Source: Acinetobacter brisouisimilis
GTDB taxonomy: Bacteria; Pseudomonadota; Gammaproteobacteria; Pseudomonadales; Moraxellaceae
Reading direction: 5' to 3'
Assembly (NCBI RefSeq): GCF_000368265.1
Contig: NZ_KB851219.1
Span: 1-56,800 of the forward strand
DNA length: 56,800 nt
The notes beneath the pieces are model-generated. The model saw only the letters and a program-made list of their open reading frames with translations, was not told the origin of the DNA and ran no database searches. Positions 28,051-42,508 of this stretch are shown piece by piece; position 1 is the stretch's first letter, and every line of letters starts with the position of its first letter. A program made the position numbers and the translations under genes.

Positions 28051-29019
28051 CTACTTTACTCGGCATAAACTTAGAATTGCGATATCATCGGCGACATGTG
28101 CTGGTGCTTCAAATGTATGATTTTGCAGATGTTCGACAAGTTTTTGAAATTGTTCATTTAAACCACCTTCAAATGGCTCTAGTGCCCCATCCGAGCACAC
28201 AATGAAACGTGCTTGTTTGCTTAAAATACATTCAAATTCCTCAACTTCTAAGTCTTCAGTTAGGCCTAGGGGAAAGCTGCTGGTATTTAAAATTTTCGGG
28301 GGCTGATTCGGCTCAAATAAGATCGCTGGAGGGTAATGTCCTGCACTGGACCAACGTAAATGATGGGTTTCAAAATTTAAAATTCCCGTAATCATCGTGA
28401 TATGTTTTTCAATATTTTCTTGGACTAACATTCCATTGAGCTTTTTAATTAGCTCGCGAGGTGTTTTAGAACGACCATGAAAAGCAGCCATCCATGAAGT
28501 CAGTAAACTACTGGTTACGCCGTGACCTGAAACATCCGCGAGATAAAAAATAATTTCTTTATCACTGATTTTCCAGTAATCGTACCAGTCTCCTGACAAA
28601 TAGGCAGAAGGTTTGAAAAATGATTCTATTTTATAGTTAGGCAATTCAAGCGGGGTTGGAAGCAGTTTTTTTTGTAATATGGCAGCAGAGGGTAAATCGC
28701 GGCTATCTTGATTACGCTTATATTGCGCATCAATTTTAGCGAGCGCTTCAATAGGTTTTTCAGGGAGCTGATACCAAATCCATCCTGCTAACGCACCCGC
28801 TTGCCATGCTTGTGCAAGCGCAGAGCCTTCATTTTCAAAAGCAAGTACAATCGTTGGCAACTCCCATTGATGTTCTAAAAAATCCTGTACGTCAGCAATT
28901 GCAATAATGCTTTGATCGTAAAGGGGAATGTCCTCTATATGAATCATTTGTAGGCTCGGTAAAGCACTTAATACACGCTCTAGATGAGGTATTGTTCGAG
29001 TAGGTTGAATGAAATACAT
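28051..29019 (-). CDS. gigA: PP2C/SpoIIE-type serine phosphatase with receiver-like N terminus (GigA)
   Basis: This is a 322-residue phosphatase. Residues about 1-110 look like a degenerate response-regulator receiver fold. The SpoIIE/PP2C domain (about 125-320) has the metal-binding motifs SGDWYDYW, LADVSGHGV, SDGALEPF and DDIAILSL. It should dephosphorylate the STAS protein encoded next, as in the GigA-GigB stress pathway of A. baumannii. It follows mlaA by 70 bp on the same strand. No clear Shine-Dalgarno precedes ATG 29019, so translation may be weak. The family call is firm and the gene name is by gene order. Confidence 0.82.
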   Translation of the reverse strand: MYFIQPTRTIPHLERVLSALPSLQMIHIEDIPLYDQSIIAIADVQDFLEHQWELPTIVLAFENEGSALAQAWQAGALAGWIWYQLPEKPIEALAKIDAQYKRNQDSRDLPSAAILQKKLLPTPLELPNYKIESFFKPSAYLSGDWYDYWKISDKEIIFYLADVSGHGVTSSLLTSWMAAFHGRSKTPRELIKKLNGMLVQENIEKHITMITGILNFETHHLRWSSAGHYPPAILFEPNQPPKILNTSSFPLGLTEDLEVEEFECILSKQARFIVCSDGALEPFEGGLNEQFQKLVEHLQNHTFEAPAHVADDIAILSLCRVK

Positions 29020-29089
29020 AAATGAGAGAACAGTCCTTTTACATCAATGGTTGATTCAAAATATAATAAATAATGTTAATCACAAATCA

Positions 29090-30007
29090 TTATTTATTAT
29101 TAGGCTGAGAATCGGCTGGTGCACTACTATCTACTCCATCATTCTCATCAATAAAAGAAGTTTCTTGACTCGAATCCCCTTTTTTCTCTGCAATGACAAA
29201 GCGTTTGCGCTGTAAGTAGGCATCTCGGATTGCTGCGTAACGGTCACCTTGTAAACCCTGATCAACATCTAGCAATGAACTACGCACATCAATTGCATAA
29301 ACCGCCCAATCTCCCCAATATAATCCAGGGTAATTTTCTTGCAAAATATACTTTTGTGGGCTTGCCTGAGTATCAACAATAAAACCTAAACCATCACGTA
29401 AAGTACTTGGACCAAAAAATGGCACCATCAAGTATGGACCTGAAGAAACACCATAATAACCCAATGTCGTGCCTAAGCTTTCTTCTTCCTGATCTAGGCC
29501 TAGGCGACTTGCTGGATCTGCTAAGCCTAATGTTGTAATACTATTAATTAAGAATCGCCCCACCGTTTGAAATGCGCGCTTAGGTTTCCATTGAATAATT
29601 TGGTTGGTTGCATTCCAAGGTTCAGCTAAATTGCCCCGAAATTGACGATATGAACCACGTACTTCGGCAGGAATCTTCGCTTGATACTGTACAGCTATAG
29701 GTCGTAGAGCATAGCGATCTATATAGTCATTAAAGACAAAAATCTTACGGTTGAGTGGTTGAAAAGGGTCTTTAACTTCATCAGGCTGACTTGCATTGGC
29801 ATCGACTTTTAAATCTTTAACTGTCTTTTCGGAAAATGCCTTAATTTTATCAATACGAGAGCCTTTTGCAGCAGTCGATTGAGCCTGAGTTTCATTTACA
29901 GAAGTAGAAGCGTCTGATTCTGCTGCTAGAACAGAACCACTGACACACAGCGTAACTAAAGAAACCCACAATACAGAAAACTGACTACGCATACGCATTT
30001 CCGACAT
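29090..30007 (-). CDS. mlaA: MlaA (VacJ) family outer-membrane lipid-asymmetry protein
   Basis: MlaA removes mislocalised phospholipids from the outer leaflet and passes them to MlaC. The core is unmistakable: DPFQPLNRKIFVFNDYIDRY, EPWNATNQ, FLINSITTLGLADPASRLGL, GYYGVSSGPYLMVPFFGP and DGLGF. Two oddities stand out. The signal sequence ends SVLA/AES and the only nearby Cys (VTLC) is not in a lipobox, so it is probably not a lipoprotein, unlike E. coli MlaA. There are also an N-terminal Ser/Thr-rich linker of about 50 residues and an acidic C-terminal tail. The other mla genes are not nearby. It is divergent from the rRNA operon. Confidence 0.93.
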   Translation of the reverse strand: MSEMRMRSQFSVLWVSLVTLCVSGSVLAAESDASTSVNETQAQSTAAKGSRIDKIKAFSEKTVKDLKVDANASQPDEVKDPFQPLNRKIFVFNDYIDRYALRPIAVQYQAKIPAEVRGSYRQFRGNLAEPWNATNQIIQWKPKRAFQTVGRFLINSITTLGLADPASRLGLDQEEESLGTTLGYYGVSSGPYLMVPFFGPSTLRDGLGFIVDTQASPQKYILQENYPGLYWGDWAVYAIDVRSSLLDVDQGLQGDRYAAIRDAYLQRKRFVIAEKKGDSSQETSFIDENDGVDSSAPADSQPNNK

Positions 30008-30188
30008 TTTAGTTAGATAATTTAATTTTAACCATTATATAGCATGAATAAAATTGAAATGTGATTATCACAATATGAAAAAAAGAAACTAATTTATCAA
30101 AACAGTTGGATAATTAAGCAAAAAATGCAGAAAAGCGCCGAAATAGTCTAAAAAAGAGACAGATGATATTATTGGGTTGAAAAAAGGG

Positions 30189-30216
30189 TTGCGTTAGAAT
30201 GGTTATGGTCTATAAT
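30189..30216 (+). promoter_or_regulatory. rRNA promoter, distal (P1-like)
   Basis: TTGCGT, a 16-bp spacer and a perfect TATAAT are followed by a G/C-containing discriminator (gcg). A 16-bp spacer and such a discriminator are typical of stringently controlled rRNA promoters. It lies about 350 bp before 16S. Confidence 0.7.
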
Positions 30217-30328
30217 GCGTATCCATCGGCGGTGATGCAGATAAAAACTTGTTGATTAACAAGGATTTAGCTTGATAAGTTAGATTTTAGGTTGATTGAA
30301 TGAGTTTTAAAAATATCGAAATTACCTG

Positions 30329-30356
30329 TTGACTTTATCATAAAATAGAGTAACAT
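30329..30356 (+). promoter_or_regulatory. rRNA promoter, proximal (P2-like)
   Basis: TTGACT, a 16-bp spacer and TAACAT are followed by a GC-rich agccgacc discriminator, about 200 bp before 16S and upstream of the processing stem. The tandem arrangement resembles the P1/P2 pairs of other gammaproteobacterial rRNA operons. Confidence 0.65.
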
Positions 30357-30565
30357 AGCCGACCTAGCTTGATGATGACGAATCATCGAGAAGATCATTA
30401 AGAGAATTGGAAGAACAACTTGTGTGGATTTTTACTGGTTGATCAGTCGAATATATATTTCATTGATTGAATTGGTAGAAATTTCTCGAAGTTTATTTGA
30501 GCGAATTTTTAGTCAGTAAGATTAATGAGCCAGATTTAGCACTTTTAGTAAAGTGCAATGATTTT

Positions 30566-32103
<1,538 letters not shown>

Positions 32104-32163
32104 ACGAAAAGACGGATTGATTGGTAAGAATCCACAACAAGTTGTTCTTCTGGTATATCGAAT

Positions 32164-32240
<77 letters not shown>

Positions 32241-32307
32241 AGTCTACAACTGAGATTGAGAGATCAAGGTTACAGAAACTTAGATATACAAATCGAAATG
32301 ATAAGCT

Positions 32308-32383
32308 GGGGACTTAGCTTAGTTGGTAGAGCGCCTGCTTTGCACGCAGGAGGTCAACGGTTCGACTCCGTTAGTCTCCACCA
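32308..32383 (+). tRNA. alaT: tRNA-Ala (TGC)
   Basis: A 76-nt tRNA has acceptor stem ggggact/agtctcc (with one wobble), anticodon loop ttTGCac (anticodon 32341-32343), T loop ttcgact and an encoded CCA. It is the second spacer tRNA. Confidence 0.98.
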
Positions 32384-32785
32384 CGAATTCTGAAGATTAG
32401 AATTCGAGCTAAAGATTACAGAATTTAGTAAGAGAAAAACCTAAGGGTTTTAATTTTATTAACTTCTGTGATTTAAGTATCACGGTATTAGTGTGATCCG
32501 ACGAGGACACATTAACTCATTAACAGATTGGTAAAATTGAGTCTGAAATAAATTGTTCAACTCATTTAATTCAAGATTGACAGTAATGCGTAAGTGTTAC
32601 GGTTTAATTAAGAATTGAAATGAGAACTAGCAAATTAACTGAATCAAGCGTTTTGGTATATGAATTAGATTGAAGCTGTACAGTGATTAAGTTCACAGTA
32701 CTTCAAACTGTAAGAGATTGATGAGAAATCATTGATCATGTCTTATTACTACTTGTAGGTAATAACGACTGTTTGGGGTTGTATA
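32384..32785 (+). other. 16S-23S spacer between tRNA-Ala and 23S
   Basis: This 402-bp spacer contains no gene. Its right 222 bp equal window positions 1-222. It ends in the 5' arm (32771-32791) of the pre-23S processing stem, whose 3' arm is 35670-35691. Confidence 0.85.
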
Positions 32786-35675
<2,890 letters not shown>

Positions 35676-35883
35676 TATACAACACCCAAGCAGTTGTATA
35701 TAAAGCTCAATCGATTCATAAAACAGCAAAACAGCTTGATTAAGTTAAGCAAAACGCTAAAATGAACTGCTTAAAGTAAGACTCAACAAACCAATTTGTT
35801 AATAACTCATTTGGTACACAGTACGGTAGCAACAAGATCAACGTGATCTGAGCATAAAACCCGAAAATGTCCATAACAGTTGT

Positions 35884-35998
35884 GCTGGCGACCATAGCAA
35901 GAGTGAACCACCTGATCCCTTCCCGAACTCAGAAGTGAAACCTCTTAGCGCTGATGGTAGTGTGGGGTTACCCATGTGAGAGTAAGTCATCGCCAGCT
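35884..35998 (+). rRNA. rrf: 5S ribosomal RNA, copy 2
   Basis: A 115-nt 5S rRNA identical to 3321-3435, with the closing helix gctggcga/tcgccagc. It is the last gene of the operon; no distal tRNA follows. Confidence 0.96.
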
Positions 35999-36009
35999 CA
36001 TTATTCCAG

Positions 36010-36043
36010 GCACCCTCAACTTAACCGTTGGGGGTGCTTTTTT
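36010..36043 (+). terminator. Rho-independent terminator of rRNA operon 2
   Basis: The same 11-bp stem, 6-nt loop and T run as after the first operon. The duplicated sequence ends five bases later. Confidence 0.95.
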
Positions 36044-36220
36044 ATGCGCGAGATGAAGTGGAATAGAACAATAATTAAACTAAAATAGCCTGTATTGACA
36101 ATCGGAAAAATATAAAATAATTAACTAAGTCAAAATAGTTATACTTTATTTACTGAATAGTGATATAGATAGCATACACGCTGTATAAATTTAGCTAAGC
36201 ACTTTTCTCAGGAGCCGAAA

Positions 36221-36643
36221 ATGACTCAACCGGAATTAGTGAAAATCGGAAAGCTAGAAATTAAATACCTGATTGATGGATCTGTTCATAAGGGGATGGG
36301 ATTATTTGAATTGACTGTCCCTTCAGGATCGAATGTCCCGCCACCACATAGCCATATCCATAATGAAGAATGCATCTACGTCCTTGAGGGAATATTACGT
36401 TATTCGGTCGATGATGTTACACGTGATTTGCATCCAGGTGACGTGATGTGTACGCCTAAAGGTTCCGCGCATGGATTTAGTAATCCATATGAAGAGAAGG
36501 CACGCGTACTCATTATGCTAACACCTGATATTGGTGTACAGTATTTTCGTGACGTTGCCAGCATAGTCAATGCTGCTGAACCGCCAGACATTACGCAAAT
36601 TCTTGCGGTGATGGCGCGCTATGGTCTTGTTCCCGCTTCGTAG
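36221..36643 (+). CDS. Cupin-domain protein
   Basis: This is a 140-residue single-cupin protein. Motif 1 carries the metal-binding set HSHIHNEECIYVLEG and motif 2 reads PGDVMCTPKGSAHGFSNP, so a mononuclear metal site is expected. The ribosome site caggag lies 7 nt before ATG 36221. Small cupins of this type range from sensors to isomerases and dioxygenases, and no substrate can be inferred. It stands alone between the rRNA operon and the ankyrin gene. Confidence 0.8.
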   Translation: MTQPELVKIGKLEIKYLIDGSVHKGMGLFELTVPSGSNVPPPHSHIHNEECIYVLEGILRYSVDDVTRDLHPGDVMCTPKGSAHGFSNPYEEKARVLIMLTPDIGVQYFRDVASIVNAAEPPDITQILAVMARYGLVPAS

Positions 36644-36748
36644 TATATTTAACAGTACCATCCTTTATGTATGGCTAGTCAGCTTTCTTCGATATTCGCT
36701 CTCTAAACCCAACTGTTTAATTATTTAAGAAAATTAGGTCATTCCACT

Positions 36749-37060
36749 ATGAAACTCAATTCTTTCACTCCAATTCCTGAAGATGATGAAGAGCTGCATC
36801 TTCCAGAGCTTGTTTATTGGGCATCTTTAGGTGATATAGAACAAGTTGAACAATTATTGCTAGATGGTTTAGATCCAAATCAGACCGATGATGAAGGCTA
36901 TAGTGCACTGCAAGCTGCTGCTGAAAATGACCATTTAGATGTGGTCAGATTGTTAATCAGTAAAGGTGCAAGAATTGATCATCGGGTTAAATATACGGCA
37001 CTTGAGCTTGCAGAAATGGCTGGAAATACAGACGTGGTCGCATTTTTAAAATCCTTGTAA
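36749..37060 (+). CDS. Small ankyrin-repeat protein
   Basis: This is a 103-residue cytoplasmic protein. After an acidic start (FTPIPEDDEELHLPELVYWAS), two to three ankyrin repeats follow: GDIEQVEQLLLDGLDPNQTD, then EGYSALQAAAENDHLDVVRLL with KGARIDHR, and a capping helix ELAEMAGNTDVVAFLKSL. It should act as a protein-binding module. The partner is unknown, and no catalase or toxin gene lies beside it. It ends before a bidirectional hairpin. Confidence 0.85.
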   Translation: MKLNSFTPIPEDDEELHLPELVYWASLGDIEQVEQLLLDGLDPNQTDDEGYSALQAAAENDHLDVVRLLISKGARIDHRVKYTALELAEMAGNTDVVAFLKSL

Positions 37061-37077
37061 CGCATTTAATAAATACG

Positions 37078-37103
37078 TAAGCCCAATATCTTGATTGGGC
37101 TTA
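37078..37103. terminator. Bidirectional hairpin between the ankyrin and transglycosylase genes
   Basis: A perfect 10-bp stem (taagcccaat with attgggctta) and a 6-nt loop separate two convergent genes. Only short A/T runs flank it, so termination strength is moderate. Confidence 0.65.
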
Positions 37104-37122
37104 AATCCATTTTATCCGAAAT

Positions 37123-37677
37123 TTATAATGCTGCTTCTAACTCTTTTTCGTGATGCCTAACCTGACGTGCATATTTCTTGGCTTTATGCCGTGTCCAAAA
37201 ACTGGATTCATAGCCTGTTGGCCCAACATTATAATAAGCTGTGGCTTTAAACCAACTTCCAGATAATTCATGGTAGTGGTTTAAAATATAGGCACTGCAT
37301 TGGATATTAGTCGCTTCATTGTGTAAATCTCCCACACATTTTTCTTGCCAATAGCTTGGAATAATTTGTGTGAGGCCAACTGCACCCGTAGCTGAGTGCG
37401 CTGCACTATTGTAGTTAGATTCTTGCTTAATGAGTGCAGCAACCAGTAATGGAGGGACTTGGTACTGATCGGCACTTTGAATAATCATTGGAGAAAGTCG
37501 CTGTGCTTTGGATGGCGATACCGTATAGGCTTTTTGTAACCCTGAAGATAGACGTACAGAACGAGAGGCAACCGAGCCACTATGTGGTCCAAGACTGGTG
37601 CAGCCTACTAATGTTGAAAGTAATATTATTGGTAAAATGTTATTGAAATAAAATATTTTTCTCTCTTGAGTAAGCAA
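37123..37677 (-). CDS. Lytic transglycosylase SLT-domain lipoprotein
   Basis: This is a 184-residue murein lytic transglycosylase. The signal sequence ends in a lipobox (LVGC, about residue 26), so it is probably attached to the outer membrane. The SLT domain has the catalytic Glu in ALIKQESNYNSAAHS, followed by GAVGLTQIIPSYW and AYYNVGPTGYES, the usual SLT motifs. The start is TTG 37677, with an agga site 8 nt upstream; no earlier ATG fits. It would cleave glycan strands for wall turnover or assembly of envelope machines. A short basic C-terminal tail follows the domain. Confidence 0.88.
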   Translation of the reverse strand: MLTQERKIFYFNNILPIILLSTLVGCTSLGPHSGSVASRSVRLSSGLQKAYTVSPSKAQRLSPMIIQSADQYQVPPLLVAALIKQESNYNSAAHSATGAVGLTQIIPSYWQEKCVGDLHNEATNIQCSAYILNHYHELSGSWFKATAYYNVGPTGYESSFWTRHKAKKYARQVRHHEKELEAAL

Positions 37678-37951
37678 AATTTAAATCCTAAGTGTATTGA
37701 GAATACTAAGATATTAATTTTCTTCAATTTATACAGCCAAGTATTGATAACTATTTTATATCAATTCAAATTGTTGGACTTTTATGCGCAATTTTCAGTA
37801 TTGCAGACTTATTTGAAATAGGTAAAAGTGGATATTTATCTATTTTGAGGCAGGCATAATTTACGTTTTCTTGTATGTTTTTTATTAACTATATGCTATA
37901 ACCATAAGAACGGCATAAAAATTGCTTGGGTCTCTTGGGATAGAAATCTTT

Positions 37952-39409
37952 ATGAAGTTGTCTGTAGGATTAAAAATTGCCAACTCATTGTCGCTCACGC
38001 CACAATTGCAACAGGCTATCCGACTTTTACAGCTTTCTAGCCTTGAATTAGAACAAGAAATTCAAATTCAGTTAGAAAGTAATCCATTGCTTGAAAAAGT
38101 CGAAGAGTTGTCGAGTGCGGATGCCGATAGTAATAGTGAGGCAGAGCATGAGTATGAAAATAAGGATTTAACCCAAGAGTTAAATGCCGATTATTTACCT
38201 GATGATTTGCCCGTTGATACCGATTGGGATGAGGTCTATACCCATCAATCGACAGCATTGGGTGCAGCAGAATTTGAAGAGCGTGAAGATAATCGCCAAA
38301 GCCATTTGAGCTTGCAAGAGCACATGCTTAATCAGGTCAATTTATTGCATTTCTCTAAAATTGATCAATTGATTGCCTATTGTATTATCGACTCATTGGA
38401 TGAAAAAGGTTTTCTGGATGCTGAAATTGAAGAAATTACAGCGTCGGCACAGCATTTATTAAAAGAACTAGATTACGATGACATTATTGAAGATGAAGAA
38501 GTTCTGGTTGTTTTAAAACATTTGCAACGTCTTGATCCGATTGGAATTGGCTCACGTAATTTGGCAGAGTGTCTAAAAATCCAGTTGGAATATCTTCCGG
38601 CAACGACGGCTTCGCGTTATGAAGCTTTGAAAATGCTTGAGTATTATCCATTACTGGTTACTAATGACATTAACAAACTGATGAAACAAACTGGATTAAA
38701 TGCAGAGCAATTAAAAGCTGCCATTAATTTGGTTAAAACTTTAAAACCGTATCCAGGTAGTGATTTTGATTTGTTGGAGTCGGAATATCAGATCCCTGAT
38801 GTGGTTGTGATGAAAAAACAGGATCATTGGCAAGTTCAGTTGAATCCAGATGTCATACCGAAATTACGCATTAATTCATTTTATTCCAGTATGATTCGCC
38901 GCGCTGATCAAAGTGCTGACAACCAGTATTTGCGCAATCAAATGCTGGAAGCCAAAAATTTTATTAAAAGTGTTGATGAACGCCATAAAACTTTGCTGAA
39001 AGTAGCAAGTTGTATTGTGAGACATCAGAAAGCCTTTTTGGAGCAAGGCCCAGAAGCGATGAAGCCTTTGGTGCTGCGTGATGTTGCGGAAGAAGTTGAG
39101 TTACATGAATCTACTGTATCTCGGGTGACGACCAATAAATATATTTTGACGCCGCGCGGTTTGTTTGAGCTGAAATATTTCTTTTCAAGTCATGTAGGCA
39201 CAACAGCTGGTGGAGAATGTTCCTCAACAGCGATTCGCGCCATGATTAAGAAAATGATTTCGGTGGAAAACCCACGTAAGCCATTGTCTGATAACGCAAT
39301 TGCTAATTTATTGAAAGAAGATGGAATTGATGTGGCACGGCGTACGGTTGCCAAATATCGCGAATCACTGAACATTCCGTCATCTTCTGACAGAAAAGTA
39401 TTGATTTAA
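37952..39409 (+). CDS. rpoN: RNA polymerase sigma-54 factor
   Basis: Sigma-54 directs polymerase to -24/-12 promoters that need AAA+ activators. The 485-residue protein has the Gln/Leu-rich region I (MKLSVGLKIANSLSLTPQLQ), an acidic region II (about 55-110, many Glu and Asp), the core-binding domain, a helix-turn-helix (HESTVSRVTTNKYI) and the RpoN box ARRTVAKYRE near the C terminus. ATG 37952 gives the standard N terminus; the frame is open upstream to 37922 without a better start. The lptB gene that precedes rpoN in many genomes is absent here. Confidence 0.97.
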   Translation: MKLSVGLKIANSLSLTPQLQQAIRLLQLSSLELEQEIQIQLESNPLLEKVEELSSADADSNSEAEHEYENKDLTQELNADYLPDDLPVDTDWDEVYTHQSTALGAAEFEEREDNRQSHLSLQEHMLNQVNLLHFSKIDQLIAYCIIDSLDEKGFLDAEIEEITASAQHLLKELDYDDIIEDEEVLVVLKHLQRLDPIGIGSRNLAECLKIQLEYLPATTASRYEALKMLEYYPLLVTNDINKLMKQTGLNAEQLKAAINLVKTLKPYPGSDFDLLESEYQIPDVVVMKKQDHWQVQLNPDVIPKLRINSFYSSMIRRADQSADNQYLRNQMLEAKNFIKSVDERHKTLLKVASCIVRHQKAFLEQGPEAMKPLVLRDVAEEVELHESTVSRVTTNKYILTPRGLFELKYFFSSHVGTTAGGECSSTAIRAMIKKMISVENPRKPLSDNAIANLLKEDGIDVARRTVAKYRESLNIPSSSDRKVLI

Positions 39410-39571
39410 ACAGGTGAATTTGTTAATTCTAAAGATTCATTATGACAACATGATGAATTTGTTTTCTTGGAGTGGCTCAACATGATCGAATGATAGTCAA
39501 ATGAACTAAGATTGCATTCATATCATGAGCCGTGACGATCTTTATCCTGAACATTAATGAGGGATAGTGGT

Positions 39572-39910
39572 ATGCAATTAACAATTCGTGGACATCATTT
39601 AACAATTACACCTGCGATAGAAGAAAATATTCGCACTAAGTTTGACCAGATGACCAAACATTTTGATCAGGTCAATAGTATGCAGGTGAAACTCTCTAGA
39701 GATCATCAACTTGATAAACGCTCTCGTAAAGGCAGTGCCAATCATATTGCCGAAGCGATTGTTCGTTTACCCGGTGTGGAATTTTTTGCACAAGCTTGTG
39801 CCGATGATATGTATACTTCCATTCAGAAATTAACTGAGAAAATGAAAAAACAACTGGAGAAACATCGTAAAATGCAAACGATTTTTCCACAAGTTATTGT
39901 TCCAGTTTAA
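39572..39910 (+). CDS. hpf: Ribosome hibernation-promoting factor, short form
   Basis: This is an HPF/YfiA-family protein of 112 residues that binds the 30S A/P region and inactivates ribosomes in stationary phase. The family fold is seen in MQLTIRGHHLTITPAIEENI, VKLSRDHQLDKRSRKG, and the C-terminal helix DDMYTSIQKLTEKMKKQLEK. ATG 39572 is chosen because gaggga lies 6 nt upstream; the in-frame ATG 39557 has no such site. It follows rpoN, the usual rpoN-hpf order. The length marks it as the short form, without the dimerising long-HPF tail. Confidence 0.93.
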   Translation: MQLTIRGHHLTITPAIEENIRTKFDQMTKHFDQVNSMQVKLSRDHQLDKRSRKGSANHIAEAIVRLPGVEFFAQACADDMYTSIQKLTEKMKKQLEKHRKMQTIFPQVIVPV

Positions 39911-39928
39911 TTTTTAACTTAAGGAAAA

Positions 39929-39955
39929 GAGGTTTTTTATAAACCTCTTTTTTTA
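39929..39955 (+). terminator. Terminator after hpf
   Basis: An 8-bp stem (agaggttt with aaacctct) with a T run of six or more. The preceding A-rich side is short, so it serves mainly the plus strand. Confidence 0.85.
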
Positions 39956-40049
39956 TGGCAATTTTACGATTGCCTAATGAATAATTTTTTTCAGATATAG
40001 TAAAATAACCAGCTTTTACAACGTAGGTCTTACACGAGGTCTTTTAACC

Positions 40050-40301
40050 ATGAATAGTGAACAGCTCACTGAAATTTTGAAAGCAACTTTTCCACATGCG
40101 GAAGTTGTTGTGAGTGGACAAGCGGGAAAGTTTGACCTACGTATTGTCGATGATCAGTTTGAAGGTAAACGTCCAGTTGCTCGTCAACAAGTCGTTTATG
40201 CACCATTGAATGATTACATTGCCAGTGGCGAAGTGCATGCCGTGACGATTCGCGCAATGACAAAAGAAGAATGGCGCAAAGCTAGCTTGTTTGGAGCTTA
40301 A
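40050..40301 (+). CDS. ibaG: BolA-family acid stress protein IbaG
   Basis: This is an 83-residue BolA-like protein. It has the class II KH-like fold with the conserved C-terminal stretch GEVHAVTIRAMTKEEW and a metal-ligating His in that segment. IbaG binds monothiol glutaredoxin and 2Fe-2S clusters in E. coli, where it also lies directly upstream of murA. Here the gap to murA is 6 bp, so the genes are co-transcribed. The loop that differs between IbaG and BolA (FEGKRPVARQQVVYAPL) fits IbaG. Confidence 0.92.
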   Translation: MNSEQLTEILKATFPHAEVVVSGQAGKFDLRIVDDQFEGKRPVARQQVVYAPLNDYIASGEVHAVTIRAMTKEEWRKASLFGA

Positions 40302-42266
<1,965 letters not shown>

Positions 42267-42279
42267 TTGTTTGTGAATG

Positions 42280-42309
42280 AAAAAACCGTCAAATTTTGGC
42301 GGTTTTTTT
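42280..42309 (+). terminator. Terminator after hisG
   Basis: A stem ccgtc/ggcgg (one wobble pair) extended by A-T pairs, with a seven-base T run, ends the ibaG-murA-hisG transcript and separates it from hisD. Confidence 0.8.
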
Positions 42310-42508
42310 ATGCTCAAAATCATATGAATCTGAGAGCGTGAAGTTTCTTGTCATTGACGAATTTTTATCGCACTCTATTTTTATCTATCTTCATAAAAGT
42401 AATTTTCCATCAAGCTTTTGTGATAGATGTCGAGATGTTATCCACAAGTCAGCTGAAACAGGGTAAACTAAAACCTCATTTTTGTTTAAACACCTTGTGG
42501 GTAAATTG

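Larger units (their letters stand above)
30008..30565 (+). other. rRNA operon promoter and leader region
   Basis: This 558-bp region between divergent mlaA and 16S has no reading frame worth calling. It contains two promoters (30189-30216 and 30329-30356), a small hairpin near 30372-30388, the 5' arm of the 16S processing stem (30411-30448, paired with 32111-32149), and a perfect hairpin gcacttt-tagt-aaagtgc at 30539-30556 just before mature 16S. Confidence 0.8.
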
